Source: DATFVJ01 sp963826515 (GTDB lineage Bacteria; Actinomycetota; Actinomycetes; Streptosporangiales; Streptosporangiaceae). Taken from it: a DNA stretch of 64,000 bases. Below, in pieces: positions 8,776 through 16,959 of the stretch. The stretch lies in contig CAWGXI010000010.1 in assembly GCA_963826515.1 (NCBI GenBank), positions 372,001-436,000 of the forward strand, given 5' to 3'. How positions within the stretch are numbered: position 1 is the stretch's first letter; each line of letters starts with the position of its first letter. The notes under the pieces are model-generated. The model was not told the origin of the DNA and ran no database searches. It saw only the letters and a program-made list of their open reading frames with translations. Made by a program: the position numbers and the translations under genes.

Positions 8776-9895
8776 GTGGGTACACAAGTCGTAGCAGGTA
8801 CATTTCTGCGACCGGCGTGGAGGCGGGTTATGGTCGGGCGCGGTCCTGTCATGGCCACCTCGATCGGGTCGGCGTTCGCCACTGCACAGGTACCGGCAGC
8901 AGCGCCAGTAACCGGGTGCCCGATGGTCCAGGCTGCGGCGCGGGAGTCGCTCGAGGTGCTGCGGCTGGCCGACCGGCCCCACGCGGCGCGCCGCCAGGGA
9001 TACGCCCGCCCGATGCTGACTTACCGGCGCAGATACGCGGGCGCGTCACGCATCAGGGGGACGGTTGCCGTCAGGCAATCCTGGCTGGCTGGTCAGCGGG
9101 ACGCGGGCATCGCTCCAGTTCTCACCGACTCCGGCTACATCGGCGACGGTGATCTGGCGGCACTGCGCGCCGTCCCGCGCAATGCCGCTGACGCGGGCAC
9201 GGACGTGACGGCCGTGCTCCCGCTGCACCCGCACTGGCTGCGCCAGGACCGGGAGCGATTGATCGCCGAGGTGCTCGTGCATGGCCTCCCCGTCGCCCTC
9301 GTCCTCGAGCATGCCGGCGACGCCCTTGCTACCCCGAGGGCGGCTGGCGGCCTGATCGCCCTGCTTTGTGCGGCGCCATCGGTGGCTGTCCTGGCCGCAG
9401 GCGTCGGTGCGCTCGGCGCGCTCGCGCTCTCCGCCCGCCCTGGGTTCGCCGCGAGGAGCGGGAGGCGCGCGGGCGTGCCCGCGAACTGGGGCGCAATGGG
9501 CCGCGGTTGGGGTGCGCCGCAGCCTACGGCATCTGCTGCCCGCAACCAGCGAGGAAGAGCCTGCGGCAAGAAAGTCCCGTTGGCAGGCGGCCGGGCCGGA
9601 GATCATCGCTGCTCCCGTCCTGTCGTTCGCGACCGTCGCGATGGTGGTGCACGCGTACGAAGCCACCCGCGACAATGCCGCCTGGGCCTGCTATTGCTCC
9701 AGTTGCCGTGGGCGGACACCGGACTGGCTGTCGTCAGGGTCGGTGTTCGACGCGAACGCGCACACGTTCGACGTGCTGCTCGGCGCCGCCGATCGCCCGC
9801 GCGGCCGCGATGGCCCGGCGAGGGAACAAGCCTGGCGCACGATGCGCGGCGAAGCACTCGACCGCTACGGCGAGCTCGGCCTGGCCGCGCTCTGA
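8776..9895 (+). pseudogene. Unknown protein with tRNA-guanine-transglycosylase-like motifs, frameshifted
   Basis: Starts at GTG 8776 behind AAGGAGG. The first frame encodes RYAGASRIRGTVAVRQSWL, then PVLTDSGYIGDGDLAALRAV, which recalls the PILTDSGGFQ segment of tRNA-guanine transglycosylases. After about 9440 the frame must change; the second frame carries WAAVGVRRSLRHLLP and a C-x-C-x2-C cluster (CYCSSC) with a His 19 residues on, like the TGT zinc site. It ends at TGA 9895, and an ATG overlaps this stop (TGATG) in the frame of the following restriction-endonuclease gene. Family assignment is by motif resemblance only; the catalytic Asp pattern of TGT (DCVxPTR) is not obvious. Roughly 370 residues if repaired. 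Confidence 0.45.
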
Positions 9896-10023
9896 TGGAA
9901 GCCGCCGCGCCTCGCGTCCGCCTGGGCTGGCGCGCCGGCCAGCGAGGATCCCGCAGAGCGGCTGAGGCGTTCGGGCCGGGCTACGACGTCCGCCGCCGAC
10001 CCTGGGCTACGCTCAGCCGGGTG

Positions 10024-10980
10024 ATGTGGGACGCGATCCAAGCCCCGTTTCCCGGTATGGAGATCCCCGCCGACGAAGACCCCGAGCAGGACCGGGTGGC
10101 GCGCAGCCTGCTCGCCCTCGATCCCAGCGGGCAGCGCATCGCGGCGGCGCTGCGCCGCACCATCGACCTGCTACTCGACGGCCGCAATACTGGCCGGTAC
10201 CGGTGGGATCAGCTGCACAAGACCGAAAAGACGCACGCAGGCACCCTGGTTGAGATCAACCTGCAGCGGGAGTTCGGCTTCGCGGATGGCGCGGTGCTCG
10301 ACTACTCGATCGCAGGCGCTGAGGTCGACTGCAAATTCTCGCAGCGCGTTGGCGGGTGGATGATCCCACCGGAGGCGTTAGGGATGCTGCTACTTCTCGT
10401 GTCGGCAAGCGACGAGCAGGGCCGCTGGTGCGCGGGCCTGGTGCGGGCGCGTGACCAGCACGTGCGCGCGGCGGCCAACCGGGACCTCAAGCGAGGGCTC
10501 AACGAGACCGGAATCGGCGCGATCCGGTGGTTGCATCTGCGCGCGCCGCTTGCCGAGAACGCGCTGCTGCGGCTGCCCTCGCCAACCGTCGGGCAGATAC
10601 TCGCCCTGCCATCGGGACAGCAGCGGGTGAACGAGCTCTTCCGCCGCGCGCAGCGAAGGCGGATCACCCGGGCCGTGATCGCGACAGTCGCGCAGCAGGA
10701 CGACTACATGAAACGCGTCCGCGCGGGCGGCGGCGCCCGCGACCAGCTACGTGGTGAGGGTGTTGTGATCTTCGGTGGCTACGGGAGTCACCGGGAGACC
10801 GCAGCCGCGCTCGGCCTGCCCGCGCCGGAGCCCGGCGAGTTCGTCAGTGTTCGGCTGGTTCGGCGCGACGGCGCGTGCGACGCAAGCGGGCGGCCATGTG
10901 TGCGGCTGGGCGGCGATGACTGGATAACAGCAGGGCCCACTGACCCGGTGGAGCGAGCTCCGCAACTCCCTGATGTCTAG
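10024..10980 (+). CDS. NaeI-family type II restriction endonuclease
   Basis: From ATG 10024 the product is 318 residues, almost the length of NaeI (317), and aligns along its length from memory: DQLHKTEKTHAGTLVEINL, IAGAEVDCKFS, ANRDLKRGL, QRVNELFRR, VIATVAQQDDYMKRV and GGARDQL. NaeI catalytic residues Glu70, Asp86, Asp95 and Lys97 correspond to Glu77, Asp93, Asp102 and Lys104. The ligase-like position (NaeI Leu43 in LYDG) is Leu50 in LLDG, so wild type in that respect. NaeI is a type IIE enzyme cutting GCCGGC after binding two sites. An upstream ATG at 9895, overlapping the previous stop, would add 43 residues. No cytosine methyltransferase is encoded within the window. Confidence 0.9.
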   Translation: MWDAIQAPFPGMEIPADEDPEQDRVARSLLALDPSGQRIAAALRRTIDLLLDGRNTGRYRWDQLHKTEKTHAGTLVEINLQREFGFADGAVLDYSIAGAEVDCKFSQRVGGWMIPPEALGMLLLLVSASDEQGRWCAGLVRARDQHVRAAANRDLKRGLNETGIGAIRWLHLRAPLAENALLRLPSPTVGQILALPSGQQRVNELFRRAQRRRITRAVIATVAQQDDYMKRVRAGGGARDQLRGEGVVIFGGYGSHRETAAALGLPAPEPGEFVSVRLVRRDGACDASGRPCVRLGGDDWITAGPTDPVERAPQLPDV

Positions 10981-11019
10981 CACAGACACTGGGGCGCAGG
11001 GTGTCGCCGGCATGGGGGT

Positions 11020-13401
11020 TCAGGGGATGCCGGTGGTGTATTTGCGGCCGGTGGGGGTGGTCCAGATGAGGAGGCCGGGGCGGGGTTGTTCGAGGTGCCA
11101 GCCGGGGGTTTGTTTGATCTTGTGGTGGTGTCGGCAGAGCGGGGCGATATTGCACCAGCACGTTCGGCCGCCGTGGTGGTAGGGGATGGTGTGGTCTTTG
11201 TCGCATTGTGTGGCGGGGCGGCGGCAGCCGGGGAAGGCGCAGGTGGGGTGGCGGATTTCGATCAGGTGCCGTAGCCGTGGGGTGAGCTGGTAGGCGGGTG
11301 TTTGGCGCTGGTGGTCGCAGCCGGGGTAGGCGAGCTGTTCGAGTTTGATCACTAGGCCGGCGGGGGCGGGGCTGGGTCCGGGCTGGGGCGGTGGCTCGGG
11401 GCTGCCGGTGCGGTTGGGCTGTGCGGGGCCGGCGGGGCGCGGGCCGGCGGGGCGCGGGCCGGGGTGGCGGCAGTGGCCGCAGCCGTGGCCGATGACGTGC
11501 CCGGCCTGGTCGGTGACACTCAGGCACCATCGGGTGGCGGGGTGCCGGGCGGCGGCGGCGGCCAGGGTGCGGGTGGTGTCGGCGTCGAGCGGGCCGAACC
11601 CGGCGGCGTCGCCGGGTTCGTCGGCCAGGTTCAGCAGGGTGGCCAGGGGGACGGTCAGGTTGACCGAGCCGGCTAGCCGCCCGGGGTCCAGGTCGCTCCA
11701 GGCCGGCCCGGCAGCCGCGGCGGGCCAGGTTCGGGACGGCCGGCCCGGTCCCGCGCCCGGGCCCGCGGACCGGGCGGGTACGGCGGGCCCGGCGGGCTGG
11801 GCGGGCCCGGCGGGCTGGGCGGGGCCAGGGGCGGTGGCCGCGGGGGACGGCCCCCGGCGCGGGCCGGGCGGGACCGGCTGGCCGGCCGTCCCGGGACCCG
11901 CGCCAGCGGCACCGCCGCCGACGGCGGCGGCGGCGTCACTTTCGGGCCTGGCATGACCGCTGCTGCCTGCGCCCGCGGCGCCCCCGCTGCCGGCGGCGCC
12001 TTCACCGGCTCCGCCGTCACCGGCTCCGCTTTCACCGGCTCCGCCGTCACAAGCTCCGGGACGGGCTCCGCCGGCACCGGCTCCGCGGTCACGGGCTCCG
12101 CCGTCACGGGCTGCGCCGGGCGCGCTGTCCGCGACCCCGCCGTCACTGGCTGCGCTGAAGACGGCTGCGCCGTCATTGGCTGCGCTGCCACTGGCGGCGC
12201 TGCCACCGGCGGCGCTGTCACCGGCTGCGCCGTCACGGGCTCCGCGGTCCGCCGCTGCGCCGTTACTGGCTACGCGGTCCGCGGCTGCGCCGGGCGTGCT
12301 GTCCGCGGCTTCGCTGTCATCGGCTTCGCCGTCATTGGCCTTGTTGTCATTGGCGGCGTTGTCATTGGCGGCGTCGTCGGGGGCTCCGCCGCTGCTGGGG
12401 GTGGGGGCGGGTGGCTGTTCGGTGGTTGCGGGGGCGGGCAGGAGGTGGTCGAGGGGCTGGCCGGCGAGCAGGGCGAGGTAGACCTTGGCGCGCAGCAGGC
12501 TGAGGGTGCCGGCGGCGCCGCGGTTTTTCAGTTCCCGGGCGATCGCGGAGATCCGCTGGTCGGCGGCGAGGACCTGGGCGGGGGGCAGGTCCCGCCCGGC
12601 CAGGGCCTTGGTGCCGGCCGGTTCGTCCCACAGTTCGACCCGGGCGTCTTTTTCCGCTTCCCGCCGCCGCCGGCTGGCCGCGGGCGGGTCAGCGGCGGCG
12701 ACCGCGCGGCGGACCGCGGCGCGCAGCTCCCCGGGGGTCTGCCCCGGCGCCCGGGCCAGCACCTTGTCCTCCACGGCGCGGGCCAGCGGCGGCGCTAACC
12801 CGGCGACCTCGTCGATGACGGCCAGCGCCTTGGGCACATCGATCCGGCCCAGCCGCAGCGCCGCCCCGGTCGCCGGCAGCGCCGCGAGCCGGGCCGCCCG
12901 CTCGGCCAGGTTGTCCGCGCCGCGGCGGGTCAGCGTCAGCGCGCAGGCCAGCTCATCGGCCACGTCATCACCGGGCTGGCGGCCAGGCCCCCCGGCGGCC
13001 GGGCCGTCCTCGCCGCGCTCGCGGCGGGCCGCCAGCTCCGCCACCGCGGCGAGCTCACCAGCGGCCGTCCACGACGACAGCCGCCGCCACGCCCGCACCA
13101 CCCCGACCAGCTCGTCATCCGAACACCCACCGAACCCGGCTGCCCAGGCACCAGCGGCGGACCCGGCCAGCACCGTCCCCGGCGCCAGCACATCCAGCAC
13201 CTCCCCGGCGCCGAACCCGCCACCCACGCCATCGCCGTCACCCAGCCACCGCCCCGCCGCACCAGCCGCGCCAGGCGAACCCGGCGAGCTAGGCGCACCA
13301 CGCGCGCCAGGCGAACCCGGTGAGCCCGGTGAGCCCGGCGCGCCGCTGGGGCCAGCGGCGGGCGCGGCGTCCGCGGCAGCCATGGCTGCGGTCGCGGTCA
13401 C
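11020..13401 (-). CDS. DUF222 / HNH endonuclease domain protein (13E12-type)
   Basis: 793 residues from GTG 13401, preceded by AGGAGGTG. The N-terminal part is an Ala/Gly/Pro-rich leader followed by the helical DUF222 domain (about 80-330). The extreme C-terminus is a zinc-type HNH nuclease domain: RHPTCAFPGCRRPATQCDKD, then HTIPYHHGG, NIAPLCRHHHKIKQ. Between them, roughly residues 340-500 are a degenerate repeat of Ala, Asn, Asp, Ser and Gly followed by a Pro/Ala-rich stretch, so the protein is much longer than ordinary members (about 450-550). Function in this family is unproven; many actinomycetes carry many copies. It is convergent with the NaeI-like gene, 39 bp away. Confidence 0.88.
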   Translation of the reverse strand: MTATAAMAAADAAPAAGPSGAPGSPGSPGSPGARGAPSSPGSPGAAGAAGRWLGDGDGVGGGFGAGEVLDVLAPGTVLAGSAAGAWAAGFGGCSDDELVGVVRAWRRLSSWTAAGELAAVAELAARRERGEDGPAAGGPGRQPGDDVADELACALTLTRRGADNLAERAARLAALPATGAALRLGRIDVPKALAVIDEVAGLAPPLARAVEDKVLARAPGQTPGELRAAVRRAVAAADPPAASRRRREAEKDARVELWDEPAGTKALAGRDLPPAQVLAADQRISAIARELKNRGAAGTLSLLRAKVYLALLAGQPLDHLLPAPATTEQPPAPTPSSGGAPDDAANDNAANDNKANDGEADDSEAADSTPGAAADRVASNGAAADRGARDGAAGDSAAGGSAASGSAANDGAAVFSAASDGGVADSAPGAARDGGARDRGAGAGGARPGACDGGAGESGAGDGGAGEGAAGSGGAAGAGSSGHARPESDAAAAVGGGAAGAGPGTAGQPVPPGPRRGPSPAATAPGPAQPAGPAQPAGPAVPARSAGPGAGPGRPSRTWPAAAAGPAWSDLDPGRLAGSVNLTVPLATLLNLADEPGDAAGFGPLDADTTRTLAAAAARHPATRWCLSVTDQAGHVIGHGCGHCRHPGPRPAGPRPAGPAQPNRTGSPEPPPQPGPSPAPAGLVIKLEQLAYPGCDHQRQTPAYQLTPRLRHLIEIRHPTCAFPGCRRPATQCDKDHTIPYHHGGRTCWCNIAPLCRHHHKIKQTPGWHLEQPRPGLLIWTTPTGRKYTTGIP

Positions 13402-13789
13402 GGGTTCACCTCCTCGGGCAGCTAACCATCGGCAATACGAACATTTTAGCGATTCACGCAGACACAGGTCCGCCTATCCACAAGCACAACCGCCAGCCGC
13501 CCGGTTATCCACAGATCTAGGCCCTTCCGCCGTGTTCGACTGCCGCCAAGGCAGACTGAGTTCAATCGTTCCCAGCCGTCGGCGGACATCCGGGCGGCAG
13601 GAGCAGCCCGAGGAACTGATCCGCAGGGCCCCACACCGGCCCGACGAACAGATCCGCAAAAACCGCACCCCGTGCCCAGGGACACAAGGTCCGTCCCGGG
13701 CTGGGTCGGGCCGGCCTTTACCGACCGGCCCGGGGGCCTTACGATTAACGGCCCTGGCACCGCACGCAACCGATCTCAAGAGGGCAACG
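13402..13789. other. Intergenic region with two DnaA-box-like sites
   Basis: 388 bp between the divergent HNH gene and the VOC gene. It holds CTATCCACA (13474-13482) and a perfect TTATCCACA (13505-13513), 31 bp apart in the same direction. TTATCCACA equals the E. coli DnaA consensus. The remainder is unremarkable; GAGGG just upstream of 13790 is the VOC ribosome site. With only two sites and no dnaA/dnaN nearby, this is not an origin. Confidence 0.5.
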
Positions 13790-14176
13790 ATGCTCGGCTC
13801 GGAGAAAGTCATCGTGTTCGTTCCGTCCACGGACCTGGAGCGTTCGCGGGAGTTCTTCACGGGAATCCTCGGCCTCACAGTGGAAGAGGTCACGCCGTTC
13901 ACGTGCGTTCTGCGCACCGGCGACACGATGATGCGGATCACGAAAGTCGACGAGCTGCGGCCACAACCATTCACCGTGCTGGGCTGGGCAGTCCCCGAGA
14001 TCAGGCAGGTAGTCAAGGATCTGGCCGTCCGCGGCGTGCACTTCACTCGCTACAAAGGGATGCGCCAGGACGACGACGGCGTCTGGGAGACGCCGCGCGG
14101 CGACCTCGTCGCCTGGTTCGCCGACCCGGACGGCAACACCCTCTCGTTGACGCAGTTCCGGGCGGGGCGCCACTGA
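13790..14176 (+). CDS. VOC-family (glyoxalase/bleomycin-resistance fold) protein
   Basis: 128 residues forming one VOC module with paired beta-alpha-beta-beta-beta units. VFVPSTDLERSREFFTGILGL at the N-terminus and the C-terminal WFADPDGNTLSLTQF are the family landmarks; the Glu metal ligand expected at the end of the last strand is replaced by Gln-containing LTQF. ATG 13790 follows GAGGG with suitable spacing. Substrate unknown: such proteins include glyoxalases, dioxygenases and antibiotic-binding proteins. Confidence 0.85.
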   Translation: MLGSEKVIVFVPSTDLERSREFFTGILGLTVEEVTPFTCVLRTGDTMMRITKVDELRPQPFTVLGWAVPEIRQVVKDLAVRGVHFTRYKGMRQDDDGVWETPRGDLVAWFADPDGNTLSLTQFRAGRH

Positions 14177-14510
14177 CGAGACACAAGCGCGATACAAGGA
14201 GGCAGCTCTGGGCGCGGTACTGACAGGACGGCGTTACGGCCCAGCAGGACGGCTTCAGCGCTCAGGCGCAGAAGGCGCAGCAGGCCAGCCCAGCGGGCCC
14301 AGAGCCCAGCCCAAGCAGACCCAGGAGCCCAGCCAAGCAGGCCCGCAGGCGTGCGTCACCCCTGACGAGTTAGCAGCATCTCGTGACAGGCCTATCCGGC
14401 CCTTCCCTGTCGCTGGCGAGCGTCCGCGCAATCACCGTCTCCACGTCCATGGTTGCTCCTGCGCGCGGCGACTGTTGTATATGCACGATGGTTTCAGCTA
14501 GATATACAAC
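14177..14510. other. Intergenic region with possible short minus-strand ORF
   Basis: 334 bp without a recognised gene. A 26-codon minus-strand ORF (ATG 14448, sequence begins MDVETVIARTLASDREG) has a good upstream GGAGC ribosome site; it may be a leader peptide or the remnant of a divergent regulator. The stretch 14280-14350 is rich in degenerate GCCCAGCC/AGCAGGCC repeats. The inverted repeat 14473-14511 lies at its right edge. Confidence 0.35.
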
Positions 14511-14511
14511 A
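14473..14511. promoter_or_regulatory. Inverted repeat TGTTGTATAT / ATATACAACA, candidate operator
   Basis: A perfect 10-bp inverted repeat (14473-14482 and 14502-14511) with a 19-bp spacer lies immediately before the hydrolase gene, and its right arm includes the first base of the proposed ATG. It is the most AT-rich spot nearby and probably combines promoter and operator functions. Arms of this kind are typical sites for dimeric winged-helix regulators, but the cognate protein is unknown. Confidence 0.55.
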
Positions 14512-15851
14512 TGCCGGTAGCCCTGTTCGTGATCGGCGTCGTGGCACTCGCCGCGAAGCTGAACGCCTACTGGCCGACCCGGCTGCGCTTCCTGCGCGAA
14601 CCGAGCTTCTTCTTCTCCTGGATCGTGATCGAACTGGCCGGCTGGTGGCTGGCGCTCGAGGTGGCCGCGACCGCCGTTTTGGCCGCCGCCGGCGCTCTGC
14701 ACGGCTGGGCCGGCTGGGCCGGACTCGCGCTCATGGTGGTCAGCTGGGCAGCCCTCGTCAGGCTCATCGTGATCTCAGGCCGCACGTCGGCGACATTGCG
14801 GGCCGCGGGCGCGCCACCTCGCAGCCAGGTCAGCTTCCCACACAGCCAGGTGATCTTCCCGTTCCTGCTGACGCACCGGCGCGGCTCGGCGCGGGTGAAG
14901 AACATCGTGTACGCCGAGGTGGCTGGCGAACGGCTGAGGCTCGATATCTACCTCCCTAACGGACTCGATATCTACCTCCCTAACGGACTCGATATCTACC
15001 TCCCTAACGGAGGTGCGGAAGGCCCGCAGGACCGGCACGCCTTCCCCCGGCCCGGCATCCTCCAGCTCCACGGCGGGGACTGGAGCTTCGGCGACAAGCG
15101 CGCGGAGGGCATACCGCTGCTCGGCCACCTGGCGGCGAATGGCTGGGTCGGCATCAACGTCAACTACCGGCTCAGCCCGAAGGCGGCCTTCCCCGTCCAC
15201 TTGCAGGATGTCAAGCGAGCCATCGGCTGGTACCGCCAGCATGCCGCGGAGTTCGGGGCAGATCCCGGATTCCTGTGCATTACCGGCGGCTCGGCGGGCG
15301 CCCATCTGGCCACCCTCGCCGCGCTTACCCCGAACGAGGCCGGATACCAGCCCGGGTTCGAGAACGTGGACACGCGCCTGCGGGCCGCCGTGCCCTGGTA
15401 CGGCGTCTACGACTTCACGAACCGGCTCGGCACCTGGCTGCCGCACGAGATGCGGATGCTGGAGCGCGGCGTCATGCAGCGCACCCTCGCCGGCCACCCC
15501 GCCGACTTCGCCGCGGCCTCGCCGCTTGATCAGGTACGGCCGGACGCGCCGCCGTTCCTTGTTGTGCACGGGGACATCGACACGCTCGCGCCGGTGGCCG
15601 AGGCACGAGCCTTCACGTCCGCGCTCCGCGCGGTCTCAAATCAGCCGGTCGTCTACGCCGAGCTAGCGGGCGCGCAGCACGCCTTCGACATCTTCCCCTC
15701 ACATCGATGCGCACGCGCGGTCGAAGCCGCGGCAGGCTTCCTCACCGGTGTGCACGAGGCGTACCTGGCCGGTGAGCAGGTCCGGAAGTCGCAATCCAGG
15801 GGCTCGGGGCCTGCCCGCTCGCAGGCCCCGAGCTCGGCTCCGCCCCCGTGA
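14511..15851 (+). CDS. Membrane-anchored alpha/beta hydrolase (HSL/carboxylesterase type)
   Basis: 446 residues. The N-terminus carries three hydrophobic helices (about 1-20, 37-63, 66-88); the catalytic domain follows from about residue 135. Hydrolase landmarks are the oxyanion motif LQLHGGDWSFG, the nucleophile elbow GGSAG, and a C-terminal Asp (HGDIDTLAP) and His (GAQHAFDIF), completing the Ser-Asp-His triad. Residues 144-167 are three perfect copies of LDIYLPNG, where family members have one. The natural substrate is unknown; fold and helices suggest an ester hydrolase acting at the membrane. ATG 14511 has no ribosome site and abuts an inverted repeat, so translation may be leaderless or begin downstream. 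Confidence 0.85.
   Translation: MPVALFVIGVVALAAKLNAYWPTRLRFLREPSFFFSWIVIELAGWWLALEVAATAVLAAAGALHGWAGWAGLALMVVSWAALVRLIVISGRTSATLRAAGAPPRSQVSFPHSQVIFPFLLTHRRGSARVKNIVYAEVAGERLRLDIYLPNGLDIYLPNGLDIYLPNGGAEGPQDRHAFPRPGILQLHGGDWSFGDKRAEGIPLLGHLAANGWVGINVNYRLSPKAAFPVHLQDVKRAIGWYRQHAAEFGADPGFLCITGGSAGAHLATLAALTPNEAGYQPGFENVDTRLRAAVPWYGVYDFTNRLGTWLPHEMRMLERGVMQRTLAGHPADFAAASPLDQVRPDAPPFLVVHGDIDTLAPVAEARAFTSALRAVSNQPVVYAELAGAQHAFDIFPSHRCARAVEAAAGFLTGVHEAYLAGEQVRKSQSRGSGPARSQAPSSAPPP
14940..15011. repeat. 24-bp direct repeat, three perfect copies, in frame
   Basis: The 24-bp unit starting CTCGATATCTACCTCC occurs three times without mismatch inside the hydrolase gene, adding LDIYLPNG twice. Because the period is a multiple of three, copy changes keep the frame. 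Confidence 0.97.
15802..15833. terminator. Strong hairpin at the end of the hydrolase gene
   Basis: A perfect 13-bp stem (GCTCGGGGCCTGC with its complement) and a 6-base loop lie just before the hydrolase stop codon. It can act as a terminator although no T-run follows, which is common in high-GC actinomycetes. It is inside the coding region, so the last residues of the protein are specified by the hairpin. Confidence 0.5.
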
Positions 15852-15947
15852 TCGCCCCCCGGCGCTGCCGCGGCGGGCCGCACAAGGGTTGGCTCGTGCG
15901 GGACGCCGACGTGCCCGGGCTGGCTATGCGCCGCCAGCTTCCTTCAA

Positions 15948-16009
15948 GATCCCTTCTTGCGTTGACTTTCCTGCGCTATTTCGCGGGATGGTTAACACAG
16001 TTGCGGATC
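15948..16009 (+). repeat. Interspersed palindromic repeat, copy A
   Basis: About 62 bp bounded by GATC, with an internal imperfect palindrome: TGCGTTGACTTTCC, GCGCTAT, then GGTTAACACAG. It matches copies at 51730-51790 (inverted) and 56110-56170. It lies between convergent genes. Confidence 0.75.
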
Positions 16010-16056
16010 ATGGACGGGTTGGCCCGCACCCGGCCACCGGGTGTCACGACACGGGT

Positions 16057-16078
16057 CGCGGCCACGGATGTGGCCGCG
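16057..16078. terminator. Hairpin between convergent genes
   Basis: CGCGGCCAC, GGAT loop, GTGGCCGCG: a perfect 9-bp stem between the hydrolase (plus) and the DUF4232 gene (minus, ends 16112). Its position suits a bidirectional terminator. The rest of 15852-16111 contains palindromic repeat copy A and no gene. Confidence 0.5.
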
Positions 16079-16111
16079 TCGGCCCGCGGCGGGCACGCGG
16101 CGGATTTGCCG

Positions 16112-16762
16112 CTACGAGCAGGCCACGCGTTTCATGATCGCGGTCACGCTGATGGCCCCCTTGAACACCGGCCCCCACTGCCACGCCACGACGAGGGCGG
16201 AGTGATCGCCAGTCGGCGTCACGGCGATCACGCGCGGGTGGATAAAGGGCGGGGAGATCGCGCTCCATCGCAGGCAGGAACGGACGCTGTTGCGCGAGCG
16301 CAAGACGATCATGGGCCGAGGGCCTGGTATTCGGGTCTCATGGGTAGCGAGCGCGCGCCCGGCCGCTCCGTGGAACAGAAGTCCCGGATAGCCACGAACC
16401 GAGCACGTCGAGTGCGACATGTTGCTGAGCACCAGCGTGAGAACGCGTTGCCCCGCGCCCGGGCTCAAGCCGCGGAAGCCGACGCCCAGTTGCCGTACGG
16501 TGCACCTGGGGACAGCCCGTGGCCGCGCGGGCGCCGCCGGGAACCTCGGTGCTCCTGGCCGCACGGTAGGCCTTCCGGGCATGGTGGTCATCGTTGCTGG
16601 CGCTGGGGCCGTGGACGCCGACGAGGCCCGCGGCGCCGGGTCGCTGGACGCCCCGGCGATCCCGATACCAAGTCCCGTCGCAGCCGGCACTGCCGTGGCC
16701 AGCACGGCCACCACCCCCGTGACCAGCGCGGCCAAACAGGGTTGCACGACTAGCTGTCGCAT
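16112..16762 (-). CDS. Secreted DUF4232-domain protein
   Basis: 216 residues. The N-terminus (MRQLVVQPCLAALVTGVVAV) is a signal peptide or anchor, followed by an Ala/Pro/Ser/Thr-rich linker to about residue 85. The DUF4232 domain begins at CTVRQLGVGFRGLSPGAGQR and includes LVLSNMSHSTCSVRGYPGLL, with two cysteines likely to pair outside the cell. Function of DUF4232 is unknown. ATG 16762 is preceded by AAGGAG. Confidence 0.85.
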   Translation of the reverse strand: MRQLVVQPCLAALVTGVVAVLATAVPAATGLGIGIAGASSDPAPRASSASTAPAPATMTTMPGRPTVRPGAPRFPAAPARPRAVPRCTVRQLGVGFRGLSPGAGQRVLTLVLSNMSHSTCSVRGYPGLLFHGAAGRALATHETRIPGPRPMIVLRSRNSVRSCLRWSAISPPFIHPRVIAVTPTGDHSALVVAWQWGPVFKGAISVTAIMKRVACS

Positions 16763-16825
16763 TGTTCGGTCTCCTTACTTTGCCCCGTACTTCGCGCCGT
16801 CTCATCCCCCGTGAGACGAGACGGT

Positions 16826-16838
16826 TCACTAGTAGTGA
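16826..16838. promoter_or_regulatory. 13-bp perfect palindrome TCACTAGTAGTGA, candidate operator
   Basis: Located 64 bp upstream of the DUF4232 start and 122 bp upstream of the ccdA start, in the divergent intergenic region. A second inverted repeat (CCGTCTC/GAGACGG on the minus strand) lies in the DUF4232 leader at about 16796-16824. Confidence 0.4.
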
Positions 16839-16959
16839 CGACACCTCGGCAGGCGCGGTTGCCTGCGGTTACGCTGCGCAGAAGACCTGGTGGGCGCGAC
16901 CCGCCCGAACGGGGATATGTTGGATCGGCCGGAGAAACCACGGAGGTCATCAGCGACCG

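Noticed and set aside
13474..13513. Replication origin
   Set aside because: Only two DnaA-like boxes, no AT-rich unwinding region, and no dnaA, dnaN or parAB neighbours.
11950..14176. Large plus-strand ORFs over the HNH gene
   Set aside because: Opposite-strand shadows caused by GC bias; only the VOC domain from 13790 onward is real.
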